The notes: a model not told the origin generated them from the sequence alone. A DNA stretch of 64,000 bases from Setoptus koraiensis (GCA_048013815.1 CM106585.1:7316001-7380000); one strand, 5' to 3'; counted from the stretch's first letter, positions 1 to 14,973 are shown. Made by a program: numbers and translations.

Positions 1-3000
1 GTGTATAACGTGATTGTCGCCAGTGCATGTATATTATTATGTAATTGTGCGAATGTGTCGCGCCGCCGGCAAATGTTACATTAAGATGAAGATTATTCAA
101 TCTCGATCGCACTAATACGCTCTAGTAAGCACGCATGTTTTAGCTGTGTAGGCCAAAAGTAAACTCGCTCGGAATAATAATATAAAAAACATAATTATAA
201 GATTAGCTGTGGCGCCCAGATGTCGTGTGCGATGACCCTTCGCTTGGCTGATCATCTATCGTTCCATTTGCGATACATTTATAATGGCATGTGTCTCATG
301 TGCTGCATCTCACAGGAACAACACGCCGGAGAAAAAAGAAAGCAGCTTGATAAAGCTGGCTAAAACGCCCCGCTCTGTCTGTTTATTTTGCCAATTTTTA
401 TTGTCAATCGCCAATGGAAAGTTGCAATTTTCGGAGGCCCGCCATTCAGCTAGCCACTGCCCAGATGTGTCTGTCTATCCAACCTCTTGTCTATAATTAA
501 GCGTTGGGGCCCATTTTTTGCGCTGGGGCCGCCTGCCTAATGAATGATGTTTGGCACTGTTTACTTTTGGCCGTTTGATGTGCACACCAGCAAACAGCGA
601 ATTCTGGCCAAAAAACAAAGCACTCACAAACCATTGTCAGCCACACAAACCAAAAACCAATTCGAGAATACTTTTCCAGAATATTCGCTCGTGGTGGCTC
701 GCCTTTGAGGGGCGATTCGGGGGGCCATTTGAGGGGCCGTTCGAGGCCCGCCGACTGTCGCGGCCCGAAAGAACCGCTCGCCGAAATATCCGGCCACCAA
801 ACGACGATGCACACGATGCGCCATCCCGTGGGCGATTTGCAATTTGCGGGGGCGCCCAGAGCGAACAAACATTGACAAATTGCCAGTTTAAACCAACAAC
901 AACAACAACAAAATATTATCTGTTTGAATAAATTGTGTGTGTGTGTGCTGAAATTTGGGGCCCGACGGCGCCAAATATGGCGCCGGTGTGGCACGATTGG
1001 ATAATTGTTGTCGCCATTGTTGTTGTTGCTGTTTGTGTCCGTTGTTTCTGGGTAGCGCGGCCTTTCGGGCCCAAACTTTGGGGTGCCAAAAGGCTGATAA
1101 ATGATGATTGTTTAAAGAGTTGCATCACAATGTCTGGATGGAGCTGGCGAGCTGCGTGCGCATACCAGTTGTTTGCTCATTTGTTGTTGCTGCCTCCAAA
1201 CATCTGGCTCCATATTTGGGGGGCCCGGCGCGCCAACAATATCGCGGCCATAACAAATTGCCAAATGTGCCTCGTGCGACTTGGGCCCCACTACATACTA
1301 CTGCACACAAATACGTTTGCTGCCTGCTATGATATACGTATAAATGTTACGATATGCATGCCCTATCATAACATAAATGTTCATGCGAGCACAATGCCAG
1401 CTATACGAGCCAATGTGAATGCAAACAATAATAATATTCACCATTATTAGCGTTCATTAGGACCGTTAGCTGGCGCCGGCGACCCCTCCGATTCCAATAT
1501 CCACATGTGCAGCGTCCAATGTGCGTTGGGGCCCACAACTTATGGGGCCCCGCGACACATTGGATATGTTGGGTGGGCCTGGCAAAGGCGCCCATCTCAA
1601 TGGCTGGCGCGTCGTTGGCTTGCACAGAGGAACAGTCTGGACAGATTACGGCGACGTTATTTCATTTCATCCGCGGCTGAATTTCAGTTTAAATTTCAGT
1701 TTCAAGATTGCATGCTCGCGATCGCATTTTCGCTAATGGGCCAAGCGAACAATATAGATAATAAGACGCACGGCCAGCAACAGAGAAATGTGGCTGGCTG
1801 GTTTGTTTGTTTGTTTGTCTCAGCCACGACATCATCGTTATCGTATGTTGACCGGGCGGAAATGGGCCCCAACAAACGAGCAAGTTTTCGGCGCCAGATA
1901 ATTCTGGCTGCGGGCTCATTGGAGATTGGGGCGATTGATGATCGCGCACGACGATCAGATATGATGTGGCCGGTTGCTGTTGTTATTGCGTTATATTGCG
2001 TTTGGCCAGCTTGATGATACAGACTCTGTATTAAAGAGGCCGGCGATGCGAATCAGTGTATAATTGATTGTAAAATTGTTGCAACGCTTGCCGTTGTTCG
2101 ACTGTGATTCGACACATGATATACGTTATTATAACATGATACAAGTTATACACACATGATTCAGTGCACTTACAGCCGGACACTATAGAGTCCAAACCAT
2201 AGACTATGTATAGTGAGGTAAGGGTATAGTGCGGGGGAGTGACACAAGCCGCACGCAAGTTAGCATACTGGTGATGTGTGTGTGCCCAAAACAAGCCATA
2301 CGTGCTATACAAAACAAGAACCGGAAGTGCTGGCAAGCGCTCGCCAGCCTCATCCGGATAATGGATGGGTATTAACTGGGCCGGCGGTGGCGCTGATGAT
2401 GAGACCAGAAAGTGAAATTGATTTGTTGCCATTAGGTAATATAAACAACACAATGGCTCGCAGAGCGGAGGCGCAAACATATATAACGGCCAAATATAAC
2501 GGGTTAGCGGCGTTATATGCCTTATATAACGGGTTGTTATATCCAGTTGTTATGTCCAGTTTATATATCTTTATATTTGGCAAGTTTAGTTGCAAGTGGC
2601 CGTTAGACAGCGAGCAGCCAACGGCCAGAGCAAGTGCACGGCGCTTTGTAATAAAACTTTGTTGGCCAACAATGACTTTCGGCTACATTAATACACAGTC
2701 TCATATTACGTCGCGCTGGGCCCCACTGGCCATCGCTGGCATGCTGCGATAGTTTGTATCCGACTGGCTATGCAAGCGCTGGCTCATTTTTGAGCGCGCA
2801 TCCATTCTATTTTTATGGCCCCTTCTCGCTGTGCCAATGCTGTCTGTGCAATTTCTTGTGGCGCCGCTCGCCAACGGGGCCCCAACTGCAAACAACTGTT
2901 TGAGTTTACAACTGGCGCTGGTGGTGTCTGTGCCATTGCAACTATCTCATGACAATGTTTGAGAATGAAAACCTGCAATAAACACATTCAATTTATTGCC

Positions 3001-3350
3001 AGCTAAAAATACTGACCCACTCGGGCCACACACGACCGGCAGTACGTGAAATGGCAGAGAATGGCAGAGAATGGCAAAGAATGGCGAAGAATGGGCCCAA
3101 TTGGGGGCGCAAAGCCGGGCCCCATTAAACTGGCGGCCGGCCGGCGAGTGTGCGTTAAGTATCGATACATTGTTGCACAATCGGACACTAAATTACGGCT
3201 ACTTATTGGGCGCAGTGATATCACCGTGATACCAGTCAGTATTTTTAGGTGCGCTCCACGGGTTCATCAGTTGCCGCTGCTGACCAGAGCAAATGGACCG
3301 AGCAGCGCCAGTGTCAACAATTGCCCATTTCTAATTACGCGCTCGAGTCC

Positions 3351-3396
3351 CGTTTGGCTGGCTGGCATATTCACCGGTGAATATGCCAGCCAAACG
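3351..3396. repeat. Long near-perfect palindrome without a spacer
   Basis: The left arm 3351-3375 and right arm 3376-3396 are inverted copies meeting at ACCGGT. The only difference is one extra GGCT unit in the left arm. The inner 26 bp form a perfect palindrome. It could extrude as a cruciform. No TIR-element ends were seen around it. Confidence 0.85.
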
Positions 3397-6300
3397 CAGG
3401 GCATGGCTCGTTTGGCAAGCGCTGTCTGTTGGCTGGCCAAAAGCAAAAAGCAAAAAGGGCCCCCAACCCATTTGCTCGGCAGCCAGTCGAGAGCCAGTGT
3501 AACTCGACTCAAACAGCGCTCAACCAGTTTGAGAATAATATCCGCACAGTCGGGTATGTGATCACGTATAACGGCGCTTGGTGTGGCGCCAATTTGTTGG
3601 CCTCGATGTAACGGCAACTATCGGCTCGGCTCGGCTCGGCTCGAGTCACAACTCATTTTGTTTTGCCACTGGCGCGGCCATAATGCTTCGCTAACTAATG
3701 TTTAGAATATGCGGCCCGGCGGATATTCTATTTGGTTCGGGGGGAGCGGGGGGGGGCGAGCGAACAGTTGGTGTCTATGAACTGGAAACTAACTAAACTG
3801 GTAGCGAGCAGTTAGGGGCGCGCCAGCAAACGAGCGCCAGCAAGAAAAAAACAACAACAGTAGCGCCAAATAATAAGCCAACAGTCAGTGAAGCGTTAGC
3901 ATTAAGTTAGCTGGTCCTGTCATGAAGAAATACGCTCATAATTTCCATTTTTTCCTCTACTTTTCACTGCCGGGCCCCATCGCGCGCCCCTCACTTCTCA
4001 TCGATTCTTTTTCCAACATTTCGCCCTCTTTTGGCGAACAGCAACAACCGAGCATTCGCAGAGAGTCTCTCCAAATGCTGGCTGGCTGGCTCGCTGGCTG
4101 GCTGGCTCGCTTGCAGCCAGCATCTCGCCCCAAACAAAACTATCAGCCAGCCAACAAAACTGGCTTCTAACTGGCGGTGCACATTACTGGCTCCTAATAT
4201 AGGGTGCTTATGCGATTATAGCGCCGTAATGAGTTGGACCCGATGTATTCGCATCGCATCGTTTCAGCTCAGCTCAGCTCAGCTCAGCCCAGCTCGGCTC
4301 GCCTGCCTTCGATTTGCTCCGATCCGATCCGGTCCGCTTCAGTTCGGCGCCCCATTCCGGCGCCGCCGCTGCCGCCATTGCTGCTACGTTCGGCAAGACC
4401 CAGCCTCGCCAGCATCCATTCCGTGCCTGTTCGCATCGGCTGGCCCCTCGCCCCAAAAAGCATGGCCGGCCGGGCCCCACTTGATCTCCGTTTCGTGCCT
4501 CCAAAAACTGGCAACCAACTGGCTCTCTAATGTTGCGCAAGCATCTAATATTGCTTGATTGCGCTCGCAGCGAGTATTGATGTTGCATCATTTGAAAAGT
4601 TGAGTCAAGTTAATAAAAAAAAACCCCCAAGCCAGTCGAGATTAATTAGAGCCAATGGCATGTATATACCAAGATATATATCAAGAAGTTGCCACTGCAA
4701 GGCACAAGTGACAAGCCCAGTGGCGACGAGTTATAAGCGTTGCAAGCTGCCAGTTGGGCGAATCGACTGACTCCTGATGCGAAACTGCACTCGACAATCA
4801 TCGATCGCGGGATCGTTTAATCGCTTATAAATAATATATGCCCACATATGGTTTGAAACCTAAAACGCTGCTGCCAGCGACAAATGTCCCAATGTGAGTG
4901 CCAATATGTGAGTGTAGTCACATGCAGACAGAAATTCTGCCACCATCAGCCCGAAAGTTTTCCCAAACACGTTCCCAAAGCGAGTGATGCAATTCAGCGA
5001 TCGACAATCCAGGTGAGCGACGAAAAGTCAGCTTGCGAACGGACGCCCCCCTGTGAATTCATGTTCAATCTGGTATCCGATTCGTGGGTCCTCAACGCCA
5101 AATGAACTCCGAATTTCGCAGTCCGAAACGCTTTTCGGATATCCACCCAGCGCGTGATCATTATTCAACCCACAAATTGTGTGCGCCTCGAACGAATCCA
5201 CCAGTATCCACGTATCTATGGATGGATATGGGATTGAGCGAGTGTCAGGCGCTGCAAATATCGTGTGTCATTATCGTCAATATTTCGATGGTTGTCACGA
5301 ATTTCAGTCAAAACAATTCATCGCACAAACTAAATTCTAAACTGAATGCCTTCTTTGCTAGATGAGGCCATGAATTAGTGAGAGATTGTGCAAAAATAAC
5401 CAAAAACATCTAACTAACTCAAATAACTTTCTTCTTCTGTCGCTCAACTCGGGAAGGTGCCTCTTCCGAAGATTTGCCGATCGCAGATAACACGGTCGCC
5501 AAAGTTGCGTGAAAAGGGGCCATTCTAGAAAAAGGCGAATCCGGCGGCCGAGAGGCGACTCGTGAAATGGATGAAAGCTGTTTCTTGCGAGCATATGCGC
5601 CAGTAGCGAATATTCACATTTCTAATTGAGTGGCATGGTTGCCGAACGAATGGTGCAGCCATTGAAAAGAAGCAAACAAAAGCGAACGCTATTCACTGAT
5701 AGCTATTCTATCATATCGCATACAGTCATGATAGATAGAGCGATATGAGCTCCTTGGATCGAGCCGCTATTTAATGAGCAAGCGAGGCGATGATGTCGAC
5801 AACAAATACTCGACTCGAGAATATTTGCCCCTTGCTCCAGCTAACAATGAGCGAGAAAAAAAGCGAGCTGCCATCAAAAATGAGGCTGGGGGCCAGCTAA
5901 CGGGAAATGGGCGCACTTTCGTCAAAATGGCGGCCTAGTGAGTGCTCAAGGCTCCAGCTGAGAGTATATTTTGCGCCCCCGAACCAGGTGCGAGCTCTCG
6001 AGCGTCATATGATTATGATCAGTATTTGGCAGTATTTGTGTGCTGGCGAGGCACATGTGTCGCATCATTATTTTCGCTGATATGATGAGCTAGTTCCTGT
6101 GCTTTTATTTATCTTTTAGCTTCATTTCAGCAGGTTCAACAGCTTCGTCGAACACCTTTAAACAGATCGATCTCAGTCTCGGCTTGAGCAAGCCGGAGAT
6201 TTTGTCACTAGAAGAAGCCAGTGACGTCACGTAGTGTCACGCAAGTGTGTATAAGTGTCGCTATTAGTGACTAGCAATTACCAGTTGCTGGCACCACATC

Positions 6301-9300
6301 GAACGCCCTCTATATTGAATGTGTGTGCGCTGCAAAACACTACAAGCAGCACGGGGGCCCGCGTTTTGTTTGGATAATCCAGTTGGCAGGCAGTTTATTT
6401 TTTGATTTTTGCCTTTATAATAGCACTTATATCTTATATAGCCAGCCAGCTCTTTCGGTTGCACCTAAAACACGCACGGGCCTTTGAAGAGATCCTCGAG
6501 AGGATTATGACAACGAAGGGCTTTACGCTCTACGGATGTTTTCACTATTTGCTTCATCTTGTTCCTTGGCTTTATTTTATCCGAGCCGCTCTGGCCCGGG
6601 CACGTTGTTTTTGTTGTCGTTGTCGTTGTTGTCGTTGCTGTTACATTTGCATAACGACAAGACAGCCTGCTAATAACAGACAATTTGCACGGGCGCCATT
6701 ATCATCTGTGCTCAGTTGCTCAAGATAAAATTTAAAATTTATAACCACTTATAAGTTTTATAAGCTGAGCACGACACATTGTACAACAGCGCCAATCTTT
6801 TTATTATATATTCAGACACACGAGAGGCCACAAGCTTATTATTATGGCTTACAGGTATCTGTTATATCCGCCACTGGGCGGCCCAGGAGTCCCCCCCCCC
6901 ACACACACACACTCACACGGATAATCAGGCACACTGAGATTAGTGGGCTTTGCAAACAAAACAAGCAAGCAATTATCTTGAGTGCCTCGTTCAAGCCGAC
7001 AGCAGTTTATATAGCCAGCGAGAGTTAGTTTATTTTTGGTTTAAATTCCACGCTATATCCCTGGCACTTCTGGTGTTCAGGTGTCACTCGCCGGCCCTGT
7101 GACGGGTAGCTGGTCACCAGGGGGAACTGGCCTGACACACTCAAGTTAGACAGGCCAATCTCTGCTCTTCATTGTGCTGGCTTTGGGGGCCTCAAATTGA
7201 ATAGATTTGAATACACTTGCACTCGAGTTGCATAATCTCTATTCGGAGTTTGGCTCGTTGTCGCCATACTGCGCTGTTCTATTGCTGGCTGGCTGGCTGG
7301 TTAACCGGCCAACTGGCTGCCAAAAACAGTCATTTCGAAGCGACGCCAATTATTGGGTCGGCACCACTGGGGCCTAATTGCTAATTGGCACAAACATGAT
7401 TGAGTCTCTTGATCGAGAACGTGAGGTCAGTCTTGTGCCGGCTAATGAGTTGCTGCAAGCGCCCTTTAGATGGATAGCCGCTGTATGGCATGCCAATCCG
7501 TTTATCAATCAACGCGGCTACGTGATCTGCGACCCTAATTGACTAATTGAATTCATAATTAATTAATTAATCAGTTAATAAATTAATAAATTTGCTTGAC
7601 AATTGGCGCGTTCACTTGCGCTCCTCTTGTCAGGCCAATTTCAAAGGGGCCAGCAAACTGTGCTGATTTTCTGCTTGCATTTCCCAAGGTTTTTTGAATA
7701 GTGATTCTATTCAACAGTCTACACTCTGGAGGAATTTGCAACTGTGTCAATTGTACGAATGAAATAACGAATCAATACGACTTGGCGAATCTCAGTGTGT
7801 GAATCGCATGGAAAGACCATTCAATCATGCTTAATGTCGCTTGTTGCTCAGTCAAATTTGCATCGACACCCTTACCGCTAGTTGGCCGGCCTGCGAGAAA
7901 CAGAATGGGCCCAGAACTATGGAACAGAATAGTTATTATTATCGTTGTGGCGTTGAAGTTCAATTCTAGGCTAGAATTTCTAGCTAGATATGTGTCGAAA
8001 AAGACAAGTGAATCTGGGGTTTTTTCCTGCTTTCGAAGAAACTAGAATTGCATGCGATCTGACTTGATCGGGCTCGATCCACTTTCACGGACGTACTAAT
8101 ACCGTGATCTAACAATGATTACGCAAGATCTCTAAAACTGACCCATTCATTAAGAGTAAATGTTGCTTCGATTGTCGGATATCTTTGTTCAAAGTCACTG
8201 AGCTGATATCGAATAGATAATGCTGATGCTGAAAGTGTTTAATCAGACCGAAACGGGGTCTATCTCTGCACGATTGGCTCAGATGCAAGCTGTCGGAGGA
8301 GCCTCACAATTGGTGAGTCACAACACAAGCAGGTTCTGTGAGGCGACGGTGCTGGCCCCAATTACTGGCTGGTGTTATTGGCTGGTAGGCGATGATAATT
8401 GCCGACCAGACAGACTGTTTGTTTAGCTGAGTTGCAAAATTAGCATGAACCACGCTGGCCAGTCGATCAATCAATTGTGGCGATGCCGGCATGCAGTGCC
8501 GCCAACGAGATACCCACATATCCGACAAGCGCACCAACAAATGCAAAACAAATGAAAAATGCGCAATTCCGACAAACAACGGCGCCCCCACAAACACACA
8601 ATCGCCTAGATCGAGCAGCGAAATTTAGCAGCCAATGTAATTTCGCTCACGATGTCATATGCGGGCCCCATGTTTTGTTTAAGCGGCCACATTGGTGGGG
8701 CCACGATAACTGCATCCCGATAACTGTGGCGAGCTAACTGTTGTTTGCAGACCGTTACGTGGCCGATTGTCCGGCCAAGCGGGTGTGTACGGCGCGGCCC
8801 GCATCTGCAAGACGTGGTCAGCAAGCGAAACGCGGCCAGCCAGATATTATGCAAATATTTGTGCCCCGTTGGCGCCTCATTCGGGCCCACTGTGCGGGCA
8901 TGAGTATGAGGGTGTCCACTTTGTTTGCAATCAGTATTCGTTGTGCGGCGTTTATTTCAGTCTCGTTCGCATTTTGTGTCTCGCCCGACAGATATCACTT
9001 GTTCCAGGCCATACCCTTGATGCATGCCCGCTCCATGTCCGTTCAATCCGCTCGGGTCCGCTCGGGTCCGCCCGGGTCCCGAATGGACATAGATAGAGAT
9101 ATCAGCGAGCCAACACAATGATGTCGCCGGCCAGCGCAGCGCAGCATCAATATTAGATAATGTCGACGCGATGCGGATATCATATAGACCGACGATTGAG
9201 CCGATTGGAATCATTATCACCTGAGCACAAGCATGATTAACTGGCTGAGGAATGGGCTCAATCAGCTGGGCCTCAACCAGGCTTCTATAAGCCGTTTGAA

Positions 9301-9494
9301 AACACGAGCAGCCATTTGTTGTGGCACAATTTGTGCCCACTTACAAGCGCGCCCAAACAACGTACGCGTCGGTATCGGTCATTTGTTTGGTTGGCAAGTT
9401 TGCGTTTGCAAAGTGTCGAAACAAACAAACTGTATTTATTTATTGTTTACACGCGCTCACAACAAATGGGGGCCCCAATGGTTGGCTTACGGGT

Positions 9495-9530
9495 CTAACT
9501 GTTGGAGTCTTGTTAGACTCTAACAGTTAG
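9495..9530. repeat. Inverted repeat, 16-bp arms, 4-nt loop
   Basis: Arms 9495-9510 and 9515-9530 match at 15 of 16 positions around the loop TGTT. The one mismatch would be a G.U pair in one transcribed strand. The sequence could be a small hairpin, but there is no thymidine run to make it a terminator and the stem is short for a microRNA. Confidence 0.8.
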
Positions 9531-10736
9531 AGTGCGCTGCAAGGACAAAGAACAGATAAGAGAGAACAATGAAGGGTTAGTTTTGTTTGCGGACATTACG
9601 CCCGCCCGTACCTATATCCTTTATCACGGAACACAACAGGACAGGACAGGTCTGGCTGCTGCTCAATGGGGCCGCAAGTTTTAAAGCACGGGGCCCCACT
9701 CTGCGCTCAACACACAGATAAATCATGTTCTGGTGCCGGTGGCGAGCCGCCGCCTGCTGCCAGCGCCAGTCGAATTGATCCGCCAGCAAAGCATCGGCGT
9801 GAGTGGAGGGGCCCCATACAGCGTTTGTGTGTGTGTGTGTGTTGGGGCCCCTTCACCATACACTATTCACTATATCTCGGTGACTGTGTGTGTGTGTGTG
9901 TGTGTGTGAATGTAGGCCATTGCTAGCTTACTGCTGGCGCTGCTCTCTTTAAATATCTCAACTGTCGATAACTCGATTTAACGTTCAAATCATGGCCACT
10001 GCTGCTGCCAACTGAGGCCAGCGTTCATGGCATTCATGGCTTGCACAACTCAATGGGCCCCCGCGCAGTGCACACAACCCAGCCAGTTGATAATAATGGA
10101 CGAAATGAGACGAACAAAAGGGGACCAATTCAACCATTGGCGCCGCACTCTCGTCTTGATGGCCTCACTGGCGGGCCCATGATTTGGCCAGCGGGCCCAC
10201 AATTCGGCGAGCGGGCCCCATGATTTGCGCGCCAGCGGATCGCACGGGCCCAGCCGCCCGCCCGCCCGCCCGCTCGCCCGCCAGCCAGCCAGTTTATAGA
10301 GATGCCGCTTGTTTGTGTGCCATGTGTATGTGCGTCTCTATGCAGCGTGCACCAGCGCGTTGGGGCCTCAGCGAGCGCCCCGACGAAGGCGCACCGTTTT
10401 CAGCAAAGCCAATAGCGGCAAATAGAGATCGATTTAGGCTGGGTGGGGGGGGGGCGCTTGAAATTTAACAGATTCAACATAAGATTGCCATTACGTCATG
10501 GCCAGTTTGCTGGCTTTGTGCGGCGGGCCCCAGTTGGCCCGTCGCCATTGCGCACCAGCAATCGCATACGCACACTAACACACAAACAATAGACAATTGC
10601 GAGTTGCGATAGCGACTTGTATCATATCTGACTGACTCTTTATCTTAACTTATCGCGCGAGCGTTGAGCCAGATGATGGGCCGCGCACTTGTTATCGTGC
10701 TGCCCGCTCGTGCCAATTGATCGCTTCGAGATACCA

Positions 10737-10862
10737 GCGCCGTCCCGAGTAGCGCCGTCCCGAGTAGCGCCGTCCCGAGTAGCGCCGTCCCGAGTAGCGC
10801 CTTCCCGAGTAGCGCCGTCCCGAGTAGCGCCGTCCCGAGTATCGCCGGCCCGAGTAGCGCCG
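10737..10862. repeat. 15-bp GC-rich minisatellite, about 8 units
   Basis: Tandem copies of GCGCCGTCCCGAGTA run head to tail with a few single-base variants. Because the unit is a multiple of three, it keeps frames open on both strands (for example repeated APSRV), which explains the ORFs here. I regard it as a noncoding minisatellite. Confidence 0.9.
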
Positions 10863-11299
10863 ACCAGTTCGAAGCAGCGCCGGCCAGCTCGAACAAGCGC
10901 CAGCCAGTCCCAAACTGAGAAGTGCCAGTTGGCTGGCTGGCCGCGAGCGGCGCTGCGAGCTGCCGGCCACATCATTGGGGCCGGCGGTGGGGCCCAGCGC
11001 CAGTGTCGGCAGAGCAAGTGAGTGCCAGGCGGTGGCCAGTTGTGTGGCCAGAGAGAGAGAGTTCAAGTGGGCATGATGATGATTGTTGTCGCGCGCGCGC
11101 CTCAAACAACAACAACAACAACCAGTGCGCAGCCTCTACACTGCACGGGGCTCCTCCGGCTGGACGAGTCGTCTCGTCGTGGCTGTTATTAATGTTTGTT
11201 CTTTGGTTCCCCCAGCCGAAGAGCCCGCCGTCCCCCCGCAGCCCAGTTGGCCATTACGCAACGGCAACATTACGCAACGGCAACATTACGCAACAGCAA

Positions 11300-12300
11300 C
11301 GTTAACGCACGTTACGCAACACGGCAGCGGCGGCAGCGGCAGCACCAGGCAGCCCGATTGTGCGGCGAGACGCGCGCCGCTGGCAGCGACACTAGTGCGC
11401 ACTCGCCAGCCGCACCGATAGCGCCGTAGCGCGTACCGAGCCTCCGCTAGACTCTAGCGGCTAGACTCTAGCGGCTAGAGTCGCTACAGCGGCCATCGGG
11501 GGCCGGGCCGCGGCGCGCGGCGCGCCGGGCACCACATGTGCGCGATTTCTTCTGGCTGGCTGGCGTGGAGACGGGCGGGCGCCGAGTGCGGCCCGAGCCG
11601 CAACCTGAACCGCCGGCTAGCGGGTGCGCGCCTCGTCGCTGGCACGAGCGCAACTCGCGGCGCGGCTGGCCGCCACTCCGACGAGCTTAATTGTGCTCAC
11701 TTGCGCGCGCTGTCTCCTCTTTTCTGGCTCTAACTCGTGCCAACCGTCGACAGTGTCGACTCGTGCACCGCCAAGGCAACAACAACAACAACCAGCCACC
11801 CACACACACACACACACACACACTAGCCGACATCATCAGGGCACCAACAACAACGACGACAGCAGCGCCAACAACGGCGCCAACAACAGCCACAACAACA
11901 GCAGCAGCCTCTAGGGTCGTTGGCGACTTTTTTGCACCGTCGAGCCAAGTGCGGCCAAGTCCGGCAACCACCGCCGACAGCATTAACAGCGGCCGCGCTC
12001 AGTTTGCCAGTGGCGCTAGTTGATATCATCGGACCGAGCTCGGGCAGCATCAGTGCGGGCCGGCGCCGCGTTATCGTCATTATTGCTATTATCGCCTCTA
12101 TCGGGCAACACACTACACACATAACAGTGGACAGTCGACAGTATAAACTGCACACGGTCAACAGTATAAACTACAGCAATATAAACTACATACGGTCAAC
12201 ACTATAAACTGCGGCATTATCCGGCATTACCCGCGCGGACTATAGCGACCGCCGAGTGAGCGTCAAGCGCCAACCGACAGACGGCGCTCGGTTATCTTTG
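11300..12300. promoter_or_regulatory. GC/CpG-rich block, possible promoter or 5' UTR
   Basis: From about 11.3 to 12.1 kb the sequence becomes strongly GC- and CpG-rich, including a GGCGCGCGGCGCGCC-like stretch near 11515. It is followed by CAA runs, a CA microsatellite (about 11801-11823) and repeated short AGTATAAACTGC-type units (about 12130-12210). Such a block followed by simple CAA-rich sequence is typical of a transcription start and untranslated leader in animals. No core-promoter motif or coding exon settles it, and the strand is unknown. Confidence 0.3.
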
Positions 12301-14925
12301 ATATATCGCCAGCTGGTTGTGCCGTTGGCCAGCTCGCAGTGTCAGCGCCCGCGGATTGTTTCTCGTCGTTAAATGAGCACGCACGCACTTATTTACACTT
12401 ATTGTTGGCCGGCCCGACTGAGCTGTGTCAGAGATTGAGGGACCCACACAAATAGCATCATACGATCCGGGCGGGCACAACCAATTGCCAGTGTCACATT
12501 GTCAGTCAGCCAGCGACTCAACAACAACGACAACAACAACGACAACAACAACGACAACAGCGACACCAACAACGACAACGACAAAAATAGATTGACCCGC
12601 ACATGATCGGGGCCCCAAATAGTTTATCGCGACACACCGACGACAGATAGCGACGACAGATAGCGACACCGACACTTGCGACACAAGCCAAGCAAGCAAT
12701 CAAATGTGGCAAATGCCAAGTGTAAAGTTATGTGCATAGTGTAAAATTACATAATAGTTTACAATCGCACGCTCAAAAACAAATTTTCCCTCACCTTACA
12801 CGCGAGCTGCACGTGTTGTTGCGTAACACAACGAGCACACAACGTAGTTAAACTATCAGTATAATCAGTCAATTGAAGCAATCAATCAACTCGCCTACGT
12901 CAAGCGCTTGCCAATAGTCGCGCTAATTGCGCAACCAACTCAACTTAATTAGGCCTCGAATGCTAGCGTTCTAATACGTGTAATTTGTTCGTTGGAATGA
13001 ACCAAAACAGATCGAAATCGGTCAATTCGAAGGCGACAGCGACGCGCATATAAGCGCATATGCACCTCCGTTCCAGGTGAGTGATCCACTAACCGTGATT
13101 TAATTAGTTTCACTGTCGCCATACGTCGTCATATCGTCATATTTAGTTTTAGCATTTGCATATTGGCATTTCAATATCATCACAAATTCTGCGTATCGAT
13201 AAACCGTTTTTTTGGTGAGGCGCCAGTTTTGACCATTGTCAATTGCGCCAGCACCAGCTCTGCCTGTGGCTGGCAAACTGTGACGACGGGCTGACGAGTG
13301 AGCCAAGTGAGGCCCTGTAACAGACAGACAGACAGCCAGCCAGCCAGAGCTGCCACGTGACAGCCGGCAAGAGGGACTTGCCGCAAGGGGGCCCGACATA
13401 ACGGGACAACGGATAATTTATGTACAGCCGGCAGTCACAAGATAAGAGGTGTGCGTGATGAATATTTTATCTTTGTATTTAATGTAGATATATGAGCACA
13501 CAAGTGAATTATTGCAATCACTTCTATTATTATTGTAATAGTAATGATAATAATTTTCATTGAATATTGTCACACACACACACACGCACTCGCATCTCAG
13601 CTGGCGTGTGTGTGGGATTGAATGGGGCCCCATCATGGGGGCGACCAACTGTATAACGTGGCGCGTCGCCAGTTTTGCAGTGGGCGACATATAGTGACGA
13701 AAGTGAATTATAGACGAATCATATATCATTTTGGTGACTAGCGAGCGAGCGACGAGGAATGAAAAAGAAGAGAAAGATGCAAATCGCTGCTTGTTGTTTC
13801 TGTCGATGGCTTCTTTTTCTTATTTTATCATTCTCTTGTTCTCTTATTCGTGTTCTTCCTATTCTTTTGATGAATTGAAAACTCGTCTCCCGCTTGCGCG
13901 TTAAAACACCATTCCGTCTGGCGTCTTTGTTCATGCGCGGGCGCACAAATCACGAGTGCGTGTGTATGTGGGCCGAAAGAGGGCGCGAGGCCTTTTCACG
14001 TGCAAAAATCGCAAGCATCTATTAGAGATTTCGCAGCGTTTCGAAGATTTCGTGGCATTTCGGAAATTCAGTAGCATTTCGGCAAAATAGGAGGGGAGAA
14101 ACATTTTCGCCGTGTCTCGCAAGTGTTTTGCACGGGAGAGCGCTGGCTAAGATCTGGCAAAGATGCGCGACATATTCAGCCGTGTTGCTCTAAACGGCGG
14201 CCGGCCAGCGAGCGAAAATAACAAAATAAATATTTTCTCTGTCCCTCTGTCTCTATCTCTCTCATTCATCAGGCCGATATTCGCAAGTTGTTGCAAACAC
14301 TTGTCTTAATGTTTTCTTAATAAGCGCGCCAAGCCTGGCAACCAGCGACAGCTGACAGGCGTCAGCCGACAAGCGACAAACAAGCTAGAGGGCACGCGAC
14401 AAATGAAACTGGCGACTTATGCCAACCGGGGGCCCCACAGTCACACAGTGAGATATGGCACAGTGAGATATGTCGGCACAGTCGGATATCGCACAGTCGG
14501 ATATCGCACACGTCCTTGTCTGGTCGGCAGTGGCAAGTGGCCGCTCGCGAGTCGCGAGTCGCTAGGTGCCCGCTTAATGGTAGCCCGGCCATAATCTGAT
14601 CTGTGTGCGTGTCACTAGATGGCTCGAGGCAACTGCACGCAAATGCAAATATAATCCACACAAACACACTGACACTCTTATGTAATATCTATTTGGATAT
14701 GGCCTCAATGGGATATTACATGCAACACAATTTAATGGGATTGCTCGGCTACTGCACTTACCTAGCCGCCGACGCCGCTGCTGTGTGTTTATTTTTAGAG
14801 ATAGACACAGCGACACACATTCATTGTGTATCTATGGATATGTATTTATATTTATTTATTATTCTTTTCTTCTTATTCCGTTTTATCCTATTTATTCTTA
14901 TTTGTCCGCCAGTTGCGAGTTTTTT

Positions 14926-14973
<48 letters not shown>

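Larger units (their letters stand above)
1..10730. other. Gene-free DNA rich in GGGCCC palindromes
   Basis: I see no conserved protein, splice-consistent coding exon or RNA gene here. Open frames are short and overlap on both strands, with no domain or steady codon pattern. The sequence is mostly unique and mixed in composition. It is dotted with GGGCCC/GGGGCCCC, GGCGCC and TTGGCC-type palindromes and with CAA runs. Two AG|GTGAGY-like 5' splice sites follow GC-balanced sequence (near 5011 and 13076) and could end untranslated exons, but nothing confirms this. It could be intergenic regulatory DNA or the long first intron or 5' region of the + strand gene at 34 kb. Confidence 0.6.

Noticed and set aside
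10737-10862. CRISPR-like direct repeats
   Set aside because: Units of 15 bp without spacers in an animal genome; a minisatellite.
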